NCBI GenBank assembly: GCA_900759005.1
Contig: CAAEUQ010000158.1
Location: 1 to 10,007 of the forward strand
DNA from: Clostridia bacterium
GTDB lineage: Bacteria > Bacillota > Clostridia > Christensenellales > Aristaeellaceae
DNA: 10,007 nt
Direction of reading: 5' to 3'
Under the pieces are notes generated by a model. That model was not told where the DNA came from and ran no database searches. It saw only the letters and a list, made by a program, of their open reading frames with translations. Of the stretch, positions 1-5,793 are shown one piece after another (position 1 is the first letter of the stretch; the number at the start of each line of letters is the position of its first letter). The position numbers and the translations under genes were made by a program.

Positions 1-64
1 CATGCCGCAGATGGCGGAAAAGACATCGCCGGACGCGCCGCCGAGTTGTGCGGTGTTGCCTTAG
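1..64. other. Unassigned coding-like edge sequence
   Basis: These bases are too few to identify a gene. On the plus strand one frame stays open from the edge to a TAG at 62-64, which would be the tail of a gene ending tail to tail with the isomerase stop at 66-68. On the minus strand the frame after the TAA at 61-63 is also open and GC3-rich, but its only start codon is an ATG at the very edge (1-3) with no Shine-Dalgarno sequence. I cannot choose between a convergent gene end and the start of a co-directional next gene. Confidence 0.2.
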
Positions 65-65
65 A

Positions 66-818
66 TTACTCAATCAGCCCGAATGAAACGAGCTTCCGAA
101 TGCAGCCGGAGGCGTCGGGACATTCGAACGTCCATGTCGCGGCGGGAACGCGCTCATCGAGGAAATCAAACAGTTCGGGAAAGCCGATTTTCCCGTCTCC
201 CGGCGGCAGATGAAAATCGAATGTGCCGTCGTTGTCGTGCAGATGCAAATGCCTGAGCATCGGCGCGAGTGCGTCGATCCAGCCGCGCACGGGAATTTCG
301 GATGTGACAAACGCATGACCGACGTCCAGACAGACGCGCGCGCGATTGTCTCCGATGCGCTCAATTAAATCGGAAAGCAGCTTCGGCTCCGGATCGAGTA
401 CATTTTCAATCAGCAGTTCAAAATCATTCGGAAGCGTGCCCAGCAGCTCGCGGAAGAACGGCGCGGCCTGATCGAGATACCATTCGGGAAAATAAACCCG
501 CGGCATGAAGCCGGAATGCACGACCATTCGGCGAATTCCGTATCTCAGGCAGAGCGCGCCTGCCTGAACGAGCCTGCGCATCGAAACGTCGCGGATCATC
601 GGATCGATCGCGCAGGGCGTGAGCTCCGCAAACGGCGCATGCAGCACGAATTCGGACGCGCGCTCCATGTCCGAGCGGACGGACGCGTCCCAGAACGCAA
701 AATTTTCATCCATATTGACCGCAGTGCAGAACTGATCCAGCTCAAGACCGAGCGCGTGCGCCTCCGCAAGCGCGGGCGCGTCCGGAGAGAGCGTTGATAA
801 ATACATTTGATTCGGCAT
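66..818 (-). CDS. Sugar phosphate isomerase/epimerase-like TIM-barrel protein
   Basis: This is a 250-residue protein of the xylose isomerase-like TIM barrel family (AP endonuclease 2 fold), whose members isomerise or epimerise sugars, inososes or sugar phosphates with a divalent metal. It is predicted to be cytoplasmic, with no signal peptide or membrane segment. Likely metal and substrate positions are His60 (HAPF), His101 (VVHSG), Glu138 (LIENV), Asp165 and His168 (CLDVGHA), His194 (LHLHD), the HLPPGDGKIG loop at 203-212, and Glu232 (TFEC). These fall in the order expected along the barrel strands. Length is slightly below the usual 260-290. The start at 818 has a modest GCGAGG site 7-12 bases upstream and a good promoter behind it; Met5 is a possible alternative. 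The family is broad, so the substrate cannot be named. It is divergent from the cobalamin riboswitch transcript, with no evident functional link to it. Confidence 0.85.
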   Translation of the reverse strand: MPNQMYLSTLSPDAPALAEAHALGLELDQFCTAVNMDENFAFWDASVRSDMERASEFVLHAPFAELTPCAIDPMIRDVSMRRLVQAGALCLRYGIRRMVVHSGFMPRVYFPEWYLDQAAPFFRELLGTLPNDFELLIENVLDPEPKLLSDLIERIGDNRARVCLDVGHAFVTSEIPVRGWIDALAPMLRHLHLHDNDGTFDFHLPPGDGKIGFPELFDFLDERVPAATWTFECPDASGCIRKLVSFGLIE

Positions 819-841
819 GGGTTTTCCTCGCTTTCAAATGT

Positions 842-870
842 ATTGTAATCGTGAAGATTTCGTCTGTCAA
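842..870 (-). promoter_or_regulatory. Sigma-A promoter of the isomerase-like gene
   Basis: Read on the minus strand, a perfect TTGACA (-35) at 865-870 and TACAAT (-10) at 842-847 are separated by 17 bases. The promoter lies just upstream of the leftward gene starting at 818. Its -35 is only 11 bases from the -35 of the rightward riboswitch promoter, so the two RNA polymerase sites are back to back and may compete. Confidence 0.75.
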
Positions 871-881
871 TAAAAAAGGGC

Positions 882-910
882 TTTACAAGCGCCGAAATTT
901 GTGGTAGAAT
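882..910 (+). promoter_or_regulatory. Sigma-A promoter of the cobalamin riboswitch transcript
   Basis: TTTACA at 882-887 and TAGAAT at 905-910 are spaced by 17 bases, with a TG one base before the -10 (extended -10). A start near 916-918 would place the whole riboswitch aptamer in the transcript. Confidence 0.75.
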
Positions 911-933
911 GCATTTGAAAAGTGAATAAAGGG

Positions 934-1103
934 CGTTCGCAGGTGTCCGCGCGTAAGGCGCGGGTGAAAAGGGAACGGAGTGGGAATCTCCGACAGGACC
1001 GCTGCTGTGAGGCGGAGCGTGGCGCAAAATGGTCATTGATTTTACGAATCGAGAAGACCGCGCCGGCGTGATGAAGCCGAGTCAGAAGACCTGCCCGCGA
1101 ATG
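934..1103 (+). ncRNA. Cobalamin (AdoCbl/B12) riboswitch aptamer
   Basis: The sequence carries the conserved parts of the cobalamin riboswitch class in order: AGGTG at 941-945, GGGTGAAAAGGGAAC from about 962, the ACAGGACCGCTGCTGTGA core from about 993, and the diagnostic B12 box at 1076-1095 preceded by ATGAA and containing GAGTCAGAAGACC. The closing P1 helix can be drawn directly: CGTTCGC at 934-940 pairs with GCGAATG at 1097-1103 (seven pairs, one G-U). TGCAT at 910-914 can also pair with ATGCA at 1105-1109. It lies downstream of its own promoter and upstream of an intrinsic terminator. I cannot tell from sequence which cobalamin form it prefers. Confidence 0.95.
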
Positions 1104-1164
1104 ATGCATACAGGTTTCTTCGGACTAAAGAACGATATGTTCCTTCTTGATAACGGCAAAGCGC

Positions 1165-1241
1165 GGGCGGAATCTGCGTGTGGTTTGTGTTTGCCAAAAA
1201 GGACGGATCTGGTTTGAATGAAACCGGCGCCGCCCTTTTTT
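1165..1241 (+). terminator. Expression-platform terminator of the cobalamin riboswitch
   Basis: The hairpin has arms 1201-1215 and 1221-1235 around a GAATG loop and is followed by six T at 1236-1241. Twelve of fifteen positions pair, including one G-U, with one mismatch and a small internal loop. A competing helix is possible: GGGCGG at 1165-1170 is exactly complementary to CCGCCC at 1230-1235, the base of the terminator's 3' arm, so it could act as antiterminator. GGCAAA at 1155-1160 can in turn pair with TTTGCC at 1190-1195. This layout indicates control by premature termination; the switching partner is inferred. Confidence 0.8.
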
Positions 1242-1421
1242 GATTGCTTTCGACGGCTTGAGCAGCACGCTTTTTGAAAGCCGAGCGCGTTTGCCGGCGT
1301 GTCCCCCGCACGTTTGCCGAAGAAAATATGGAAGGGGCGAGGTGCCGACTCGCCCCTTTCCCCAGAAAAGAGAACCGTCTGCGCGTTATGCAGGTTCAAA
1401 TATAGATTGGAGGAATCCCCC
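1242..1421 (+). other. Structured leader between riboswitch terminator and methyltransferase
   Basis: This 180-base stretch contains no convincing gene. It holds CGGCTT (1254-1259) facing AAGCCG (1278-1283); a direct repeat CGTTTGCCG at 1288-1296 and 1311-1319; a small hairpin CGTG/CACG (1298-1301, 1309-1312) with a C-rich loop; and a perfect 10-bp hairpin AAGGGGCGAG (1332-1341) with CTCGCCCCTT (1349-1358). The last hairpin is followed by TTTCCCC rather than a clean T-run, so it is at best a weak terminator. The run of five C in the loop at 1303-1307 could pair with GGGG at 1334-1337. The ribosome binding site of the next gene is at 1409-1413. I recognise no known RNA class here. Confidence 0.5.
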
Positions 1422-2207
1422 ATGGCGAAATTTGTTACCATTGGCGAGCGTATTTCCGTAACCGCGCCCGCAATCCGCAGAGCGTTTGCTGAGCGCGATC
1501 CCGAACCGATCCTGAAGCGCTGCCGCGAACAGCTGGAAGCTGGCGCGAATTACATTGATGTAAATATCGGCCCCGCGGAAGCGGACGGCGAAGAGGTCAT
1601 GCAGTGGGCGGTCAAGCTCCTGCAGGAGAACTTCGACAACGTGCCGCTGGCGCTGGACACCGCGAACGTAAAGGCGATTGAAGCGGGTATTCAGGTGTAC
1701 AACCGTCAGAAGGGCAAGCCGATCGTGAACTCCGCGGACGCGGGCGACCGCATTGACCGCATCGATCTGGCTGCGGCGAACGACGCGATCGTTATCGCGC
1801 TGTGCTCCGCAAACGGCATCGCTTCCGACAACGACGAGCGTATGGCGCATTGCCAGAATATGCTCGAGCGCGGTCTGGGACTGGGCATGGAAACCGAGGA
1901 TATGTGGTTCGATCCGCTCTTCCTGGTCGTAAAGGGAATGCAGGACAAGCAGATGGAAGTCCTTGAGGCGATCAAGATGTTCAGCGATATGGGACTTAAT
2001 TCCACCGGCGGACTTTCCAACAACTCCAACGGCATGCCCAAGCACATCCGTCCGATCATGGACAGCGCGCTCGTGGCGATGGCAATGATGCAGGGCCTGA
2101 CCAGCGCGATCGTGAATCCGTGCGACCTCAGACTGATGGAGACCATCAAGTCCTGCGACATCATCAAGAACAACAATCTCTATGCGGACTCCTATCTGGA
2201 GATCTGA
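1422..2207 (+). CDS. Methyltetrahydrofolate:corrinoid methyltransferase (AcsE/MeTr family)
   Basis: This 261-residue cytoplasmic pterin-binding TIM-barrel protein is predicted to move a methyl group between methyltetrahydrofolate and the cobalt of a corrinoid protein. It is close in length and layout to Moorella AcsE (262 residues). It opens with the family signature IGERI (7-11). The pterin-site residues line up as Asp79 (ALDTANVKAIEAG), Asn103 (IVNSADA), Asp164 (WFDPL) and Asn200 (GGLSNNSNGMP), equivalent to Moorella Asp75, Asn96, Asp160 and Asn199. The start at 1422 is chosen because GGAGG at 1409-1413 is eight bases upstream and homology begins there; the open frame extends upstream to 1299 only by chance. 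It sits behind the cobalamin riboswitch and ahead of an activator gene. In acetogens this enzyme serves the CODH/acetyl-CoA synthase pathway, but similar proteins work in split methionine synthases and demethylases. No corrinoid protein or CODH gene is nearby, so the pathway is open. Confidence 0.92.
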   Translation: MAKFVTIGERISVTAPAIRRAFAERDPEPILKRCREQLEAGANYIDVNIGPAEADGEEVMQWAVKLLQENFDNVPLALDTANVKAIEAGIQVYNRQKGKPIVNSADAGDRIDRIDLAAANDAIVIALCSANGIASDNDERMAHCQNMLERGLGLGMETEDMWFDPLFLVVKGMQDKQMEVLEAIKMFSDMGLNSTGGLSNNSNGMPKHIRPIMDSALVAMAMMQGLTSAIVNPCDLRLMETIKSCDIIKNNNLYADSYLEI

Positions 2208-2220
2208 TTTCGAGAAGACA

Positions 2221-2260
2221 AGAGCGCGGTTCGATCGTTTTGATGGAACCGCGCTTTATT
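2221..2260 (+). terminator. Intrinsic terminator after the methyltransferase
   Basis: A perfect 10-bp stem AGCGCGGTTC (2223-2232) with GAACCGCGCT (2246-2255) is followed by TTATTT. The T-rich tail runs directly into the TTGACA of the next promoter (first T at 2260), so termination of one unit abuts initiation of the next. Confidence 0.75.
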
Positions 2261-2289
2261 TGACAATCGGCGCTTTGATTTGCTATAAT
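2260..2289 (+). promoter_or_regulatory. Consensus sigma-A promoter of the corrinoid activator gene
   Basis: There is a perfect TTGACA at 2260-2265 and a perfect TATAAT at 2284-2289 with an 18-base spacer and a TG extended -10 (TGCTATAAT). The predicted transcript starts near 2296 and reaches the gene at 2325 with a short leader and no riboswitch. The activator therefore appears to be expressed independently of the cobalamin switch. Confidence 0.85.
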
Positions 2290-2324
2290 GAGGACAAAAT
2301 TAAGCGTTCAAATGGAGGATGTAT

Positions 2325-4247
2325 ATGGTTTCTGTAACGTTTCGCGTAAATGGCTCCGATGTAGTCATTCATGCCGCAGAGGGCGACAATCTGCTTGAAA
2401 CGGCGCGCCGCGCCAACGTCGCGATCGACGCCCCATGCTCCGGAAACGGCGCGTGCGGCAAATGCCGCGTGAAGCTGATTCAGGGCGAGCTGGATTCCCC
2501 GCAGACGCGCCACATTACCGATGAGGAATACGCGCAGGGCTGGCGGCTTTCGTGTGTGAGCAAGCTCGTCGGCGATATTACCGTCGAGGTTCCGGATATT
2601 GCATCGGCATACCGCAGCCGCATGAAAGTGGCGGACATCTCCTCGCCGAAGGAACTGGAAATTTTCAATGAAACGAAGCGCGAGATCGCCGAAGCGGGCA
2701 TTGAATTCGGCAATAATCTAAGCAGCGTCCGCGTGCAGCTGAGCGAGCCTTCGATGGACGATACGATGCCGGACAACGAGCGCCTTGCGTGGAAGCTGCG
2801 CGAGGAAACGGGTGCGGAGAAGGTTGTCCTTACGTATTCGGCGCTGAAAAAGCTGGCGCGCGTGCTGCGCGAGAATGCGTTCGACGTGCGCGCAATTCTG
2901 GAAACCGAGGGCGATACCGTCCGCGTGCTCGACGTGCTGCCCGGCTCGGATGAAAAGCCGATCGCCGGACTTGTGATCGACCTGGGCACGACCTCGGTCG
3001 CGGCGCTTTTGATCGATATGGCGAACGGAAACGTGCTCGCCAAGGCGTCCACCGGCAACGGTCAGATTCGCTATGGCGCGGACGTCATCAATCGAATTAT
3101 CGAATCCGAAAAGGAGGGCGGAAGCGTTCGCCTTCAGAAGGCAGTGATCGACGAATCCATCCGTCCGCTGGTTCAGGAGATGTGCAGAAGCGCAAATCTC
3201 ACGTCCGATCGTGTGTACCGGATGTGCCTTGCCGGAAACACAACCATGAACCATCTGCTGCTGGGTCTGGATGCGGATCCGGTGCGCATGGAGCCGTACA
3301 TTCCGTCGTTCTTCCATGCCGATCCGATGCGCGCAAATGAGCTTAAGCTCGGGCTGCATCCGGAGGCAAAGCTGATGCTCGCGCCGAATATCGGCTCTTA
3401 CGTTGGCGGCGATATCACGGCTGGTGCGTTTGCGTCGATGCTGTGGAATAAGGAAGAGCTTTCGCTGTTCATCGACCTGGGCACGAACGGCGAGCTCGTA
3501 TTTGGCAATAACGAATTCCTGATGAGCTGCGCGTGCTCGGCGGGCCCCGCGTTTGAAGGCGGCGACATTTCCTGCGGTATGCGCGCGACCGACGGCGCGA
3601 TCGATTCCTGCGAAATCGATATTGATACCATGGAGCCGCATTTCACCACCATCGGCAATACCGAGCATCCCGTGGGCATTTGCGGATCGGGCATCATCGA
3701 TATCATCGCCGAGCTCTATCGCACCGGCATTATCAACGGCAAGGGCAAATTCTCCCGCGAGGGCAGGCGCATTCGCCGCGATGAAAACGGCATGGGCAGC
3801 TATGTGATCGCTTTCAAGGAGGATACCGGCAGCATTCGCGACGTGGCGATCAACGAGGTCGATATCGATTCGTTCATCCGCGCGAAGGGCGCAATTTTCT
3901 CCGCAACCATGACGATGCTTTCCTCTATGGGCATGGATCCGAGCGTGCTCGGTCATGTCTACGTCGCCGGCGGCATCGGCAGCGGCATCAATATGCGTAA
4001 TGCGGTCATGATCGGTATGCTTCCGGATATTGATCATGAGCTGTTCAGCTATATCGGCAACTCGTCGCTGTCCGGCGCGTATGCGATGCTCACCAGCGTG
4101 CAGTCCGAAGAAAAGGTCGGCGAGCTCGCGCGCAGCATGACGTATCTCGAGCTTTCCACCGAGCCGGGCTACATGGATGCGTTCGTCGCCGCGTGCTTCC
4201 TGCCGCATACCGACGCGCAGCTGTTTCCGTCGGTTCAGGTTGGTTAA
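2325..4247 (+). CDS. Corrinoid protein reductive activator (RACo/RamA-like, 2Fe-2S plus ASKHA)
   Basis: This 640-residue cytoplasmic protein is predicted to couple ATP hydrolysis to one-electron reduction of inactive cob(II)alamin on a corrinoid protein, returning it to Co(I). Residues 1-90 form a plant-type ferredoxin domain with 2Fe-2S ligands Cys38, Cys44, Cys47 and Cys77 (C-x5-C-x2-C-x29-C). A linker and middle region follow. The ASKHA-type ATPase (DUF4445) shows phosphate-1 motif DLGTT at 219-223, LAGNTTMNHL, phosphate-2 motif DLGTNGE at 384-390, and adenosine motif VAGGIGSG at 547-554. Overall length and domain order match RACo of Carboxydothermus (about 630 residues). The start is placed at 2325 rather than the ATG at 2319 because GGAGG ends at 2318, giving six bases of spacing to 2325 and none to 2319. 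It follows the methyltransferase, its expected functional partner, but has its own promoter. The family also reactivates methionine synthases and methylamine/O-demethylase corrinoid proteins, so the target is unknown. Confidence 0.93.
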   Translation: MVSVTFRVNGSDVVIHAAEGDNLLETARRANVAIDAPCSGNGACGKCRVKLIQGELDSPQTRHITDEEYAQGWRLSCVSKLVGDITVEVPDIASAYRSRMKVADISSPKELEIFNETKREIAEAGIEFGNNLSSVRVQLSEPSMDDTMPDNERLAWKLREETGAEKVVLTYSALKKLARVLRENAFDVRAILETEGDTVRVLDVLPGSDEKPIAGLVIDLGTTSVAALLIDMANGNVLAKASTGNGQIRYGADVINRIIESEKEGGSVRLQKAVIDESIRPLVQEMCRSANLTSDRVYRMCLAGNTTMNHLLLGLDADPVRMEPYIPSFFHADPMRANELKLGLHPEAKLMLAPNIGSYVGGDITAGAFASMLWNKEELSLFIDLGTNGELVFGNNEFLMSCACSAGPAFEGGDISCGMRATDGAIDSCEIDIDTMEPHFTTIGNTEHPVGICGSGIIDIIAELYRTGIINGKGKFSREGRRIRRDENGMGSYVIAFKEDTGSIRDVAINEVDIDSFIRAKGAIFSATMTMLSSMGMDPSVLGHVYVAGGIGSGINMRNAVMIGMLPDIDHELFSYIGNSSLSGAYAMLTSVQSEEKVGELARSMTYLELSTEPGYMDAFVAACFLPHTDAQLFPSVQVG

Positions 4248-4251
4248 AGAA

Positions 4252-4285
4252 AATCAAAAACGCCGCTTCCTCAAAAGGAGCGGCG
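4252..4285 (-). terminator. Terminator for the leftward GH109-like gene
   Basis: The arms 4261-4270 and 4277-4285 form a nine-pair stem with one bulged T around the loop TCAAAA. On the minus strand the stem is followed by TTTTTGATT (4260 down to 4252), a proper T-tract. On the plus strand no T-tract follows, so this hairpin serves the leftward transcript. Confidence 0.7.
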
Positions 4286-4288
4286 CTT

Positions 4289-4344
4289 CAGCCTGTCAAA
4301 GAAGCCAGATTGCAAGCTCGAAATCTGGCTTCTTTGACAAGCTG
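4289..4344. repeat. Long perfect inverted repeat between convergent terminators
   Basis: The 17-base arm at 4295-4311 (GTCAAAGAAGCCAGATT) is exactly complementary to 4322-4338, with a 10-base loop. One more pair at 4294/4339 and, after a mismatch, CAGC (4289-4292) with GCTG (4341-4344) extend the stem to about 22 pairs. No T-run follows on either strand. It lies between the leftward and rightward terminators of two convergent genes and may block read-through or be a dispersed palindromic repeat. Confidence 0.75.
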
Positions 4345-4378
4345 AGCCGCCCTTTTTGCAAAGGACGGCTCTTTTTTT
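4344..4378 (+). terminator. Terminator for the rightward activator gene
   Basis: GAGCCG (4344-4349) pairs with CGGCTC (4366-4371), and the stem continues past one mismatch with CC (4351-4352) and GG (4363-4364). Seven T follow at 4372-4378. It is the only hairpin with a plus-strand T-tract after the activator gene stop at 4247. Confidence 0.8.
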
Positions 4379-4386
4379 GATTGCGC

Positions 4387-5628
4387 TTAATCGAGATCGA
4401 ATGGCGCGCGGGCGGGATTCTTTCTCGGCAGGCACCAGCGACCGGCCGTGAAATCCGGAATTGCAACGGGCGCGCTGCCGGTTGCGATCGAAGCTTCGGT
4501 CAGGCACGTGATGCTCAGCCAGCTCGCCGCGTCGCACACGTCGATCGGCGGCTCGGACTGATTCTGAACGCTTTCGACAAACGCGCGCAGCACCAGATAA
4601 TCCATGCCGTCGTGATTGCCGCGCACGCCGAATTCGCGGTATTCGCGCCAGAGCGGATGGCGGTATTGCTCCATGTATTTCTTGTCCGGCTCGGCGCGGT
4701 GCGTCCAATAGGTCGGATCCTCGGGCGTAATGCCCTCAAGGAAGATCGAGCGGCCGTCTTCCATCCACATGCCCTTCGTGCCGCGGACTACGCCGCCGCG
4801 GGAATAGGGGCGCGGGAGCGTGCAGTCGTGCGTGAGCTGAATCGTCTCGCCGCCGGCGCATTTGATCAGCGTGGTCACGATGTCGCCTTCGTTGAATACG
4901 CTCTTTGCAAGCGGAGAATCCGGACGATGCTTTTCGAGCCATTCGTGCATTCCGCACGCCTTGGAAGCCATGCTCGTCAGCGAAAGCATCCGGTTGCCGC
5001 GGTTGATGTTTAAGTAATTCGCGATCGGGCCCAGCTCATGCGTCGGGTAGAGCTCGCCGTTTCTGTGCATGAAGTGCGCCTGACGATAATGGCGGTTCAT
5101 GTCGCCGTTGCCGATTTCGTCGCGCAGATCGTGCGAATACGCGCCGGCGCAATGAACGATTGTTCCGAACACGCCCTTGCGGATCATGTTCTGAAGCGTC
5201 AGCTCCGTTTCGCCGTAGCAGCAGTTTTCAAGCAGCATGACCGGAACGCCAGTTTCCTCGCTGGTGCGAACCATCTGCCAGCATTCCTCGAGGTTCGTCG
5301 CGCCGCCGACCTCCATTGCCGGACGCTTGCCCAGACGCATTGCCTGAATCGCCAGCGGAATGTGCGATTCCCAGCCGGTCATGATGATCACCGCATCTAC
5401 GTCCTCGCGATCCATGCATTCCATCGCCACGGTCGTTCCAAACGGCTTTTTGCCGCGCGCGGCCTCCACCGCCTTCTGCGCGCGCTCTACGCGATCCTGA
5501 TATGCGTCGCTGACCGCCGTGATTTCCACATCGGGCATATCCAGAAGAACCTTCAGCTGAGAATATCCGCGGCAGCCCAGACCGAGCACGCCCAGGCGAA
5601 CGGTTTCGCCGAATTGATTGAGCTTCAT
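4387..5628 (-). CDS. Gfo/Idh/MocA-family protein, GH109-like glycosidase
   Basis: This 413-residue protein has an N-terminal Rossmann fold with the dinucleotide motif GVLGLGCRG (13-21) and Asp41 at the end of strand 2. The second half matches the GH109 branch rather than ordinary dehydrogenases. The sites are MEVGG (105-109) where dehydrogenases have EKP, MLLENCCYGE (131-140), AGAYSHDLRDE (161-171) and YPTHELGPIANYLNINRG (194-211). GH109 enzymes use tightly bound NAD to cleave alpha-N-acetylgalactosaminides by oxidation, elimination and re-reduction. No signal peptide is present, so it should act in the cytoplasm, unlike characterised exported GH109 proteins. The start has AGGAGG seven bases upstream. 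It is transcribed away from a sugar ABC transporter, which suggests hydrolysis of the imported glycoside. The family assignment rests on remembered motif patterns; a plain oxidoreductase acting on a sugar is the alternative. Confidence 0.8.
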   Translation of the reverse strand: MKLNQFGETVRLGVLGLGCRGYSQLKVLLDMPDVEITAVSDAYQDRVERAQKAVEAARGKKPFGTTVAMECMDREDVDAVIIMTGWESHIPLAIQAMRLGKRPAMEVGGATNLEECWQMVRTSEETGVPVMLLENCCYGETELTLQNMIRKGVFGTIVHCAGAYSHDLRDEIGNGDMNRHYRQAHFMHRNGELYPTHELGPIANYLNINRGNRMLSLTSMASKACGMHEWLEKHRPDSPLAKSVFNEGDIVTTLIKCAGGETIQLTHDCTLPRPYSRGGVVRGTKGMWMEDGRSIFLEGITPEDPTYWTHRAEPDKKYMEQYRHPLWREYREFGVRGNHDGMDYLVLRAFVESVQNQSEPPIDVCDAASWLSITCLTEASIATGSAPVAIPDFTAGRWCLPRKNPARAPFDLD

Positions 5629-5654
5629 GCGTTTTCCTCCTTGAATGAACGTCT

Positions 5655-5668
5655 ATTGCGTACGCAAT
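5655..5668. promoter_or_regulatory. Perfect 14-bp palindromic operator
   Basis: ATTGCGTACGCAAT is a perfect palindrome centred between 5661 and 5662. It lies one base downstream of the minus-strand -10 box and covers the predicted transcription start of the GH109-like gene, the classic position for a repressor site. LacI- or GntR-type regulators are plausible, but no regulator gene is in the window. Confidence 0.65.
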
Positions 5669-5669
5669 C

Positions 5670-5700
5670 ATTATAGCATAGTTCCGCGCGCCGCGCCATA
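5670..5700 (-). promoter_or_regulatory. Extended -10 promoter of the GH109-like gene
   Basis: On the minus strand TGCTATAAT contains a perfect -10 (5670-5675) with the TG extension at 5677-5678. No good -35 is present at 16-19 bases upstream (the region reads TATGGCGC), so activity probably depends on the extended -10 and on regulators. Confidence 0.65.
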
Positions 5701-5783
5701 GAGTTATCCGTCGGCACGTAAAAAAATATCGGGCGATTTACGGAATTATGCGAAATTAATTCGTTAAAAATAATCAAAGTATA

Positions 5784-5793
5784 CAAACGCTTG
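5784..5793. promoter_or_regulatory. cre/LacI-like dyad over the transporter -35
   Basis: CAAACGCTTG is a dyad around a central CG. Its surroundings, TACAAACGCTTGAA, match the catabolite-responsive element pattern at about ten of fourteen positions. It overlaps the -35 at 5791-5796, so binding would repress the sugar transporter operon. Binding by CcpA or a dedicated LacI-type repressor is inference. Confidence 0.35.

Noticed and set aside
1029..1217. Short plus-strand frame inside the riboswitch region
   Set aside because: It overlaps the conserved B12 box and the expression platform, and has no ribosome binding site; it is chance coding within a structured RNA.
1332..1358. Perfect 10-bp hairpin as a second strong terminator
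   Set aside because: It is followed by TTTCCCC, not a continuous T-run, so I describe it as leader structure rather than a confident terminator.
1082..1441. Minus-strand frames across the methyltransferase leader
   Set aside because: They cover the riboswitch, terminator and leader hairpins in antisense, with no family similarity or promoter.
2718..4208. A 496-codon open frame on the minus strand
   Set aside because: It lies wholly opposite the corrinoid activator gene, has no family motifs and an Arg/His/Asp-rich composition typical of antisense frames in GC-biased genes.
4177..4380. Small plus-strand frame through the terminator cassette
   Set aside because: Most of it translates the inverted repeat and hairpins; a similar peptide arises on the opposite strand, as expected from a palindrome.
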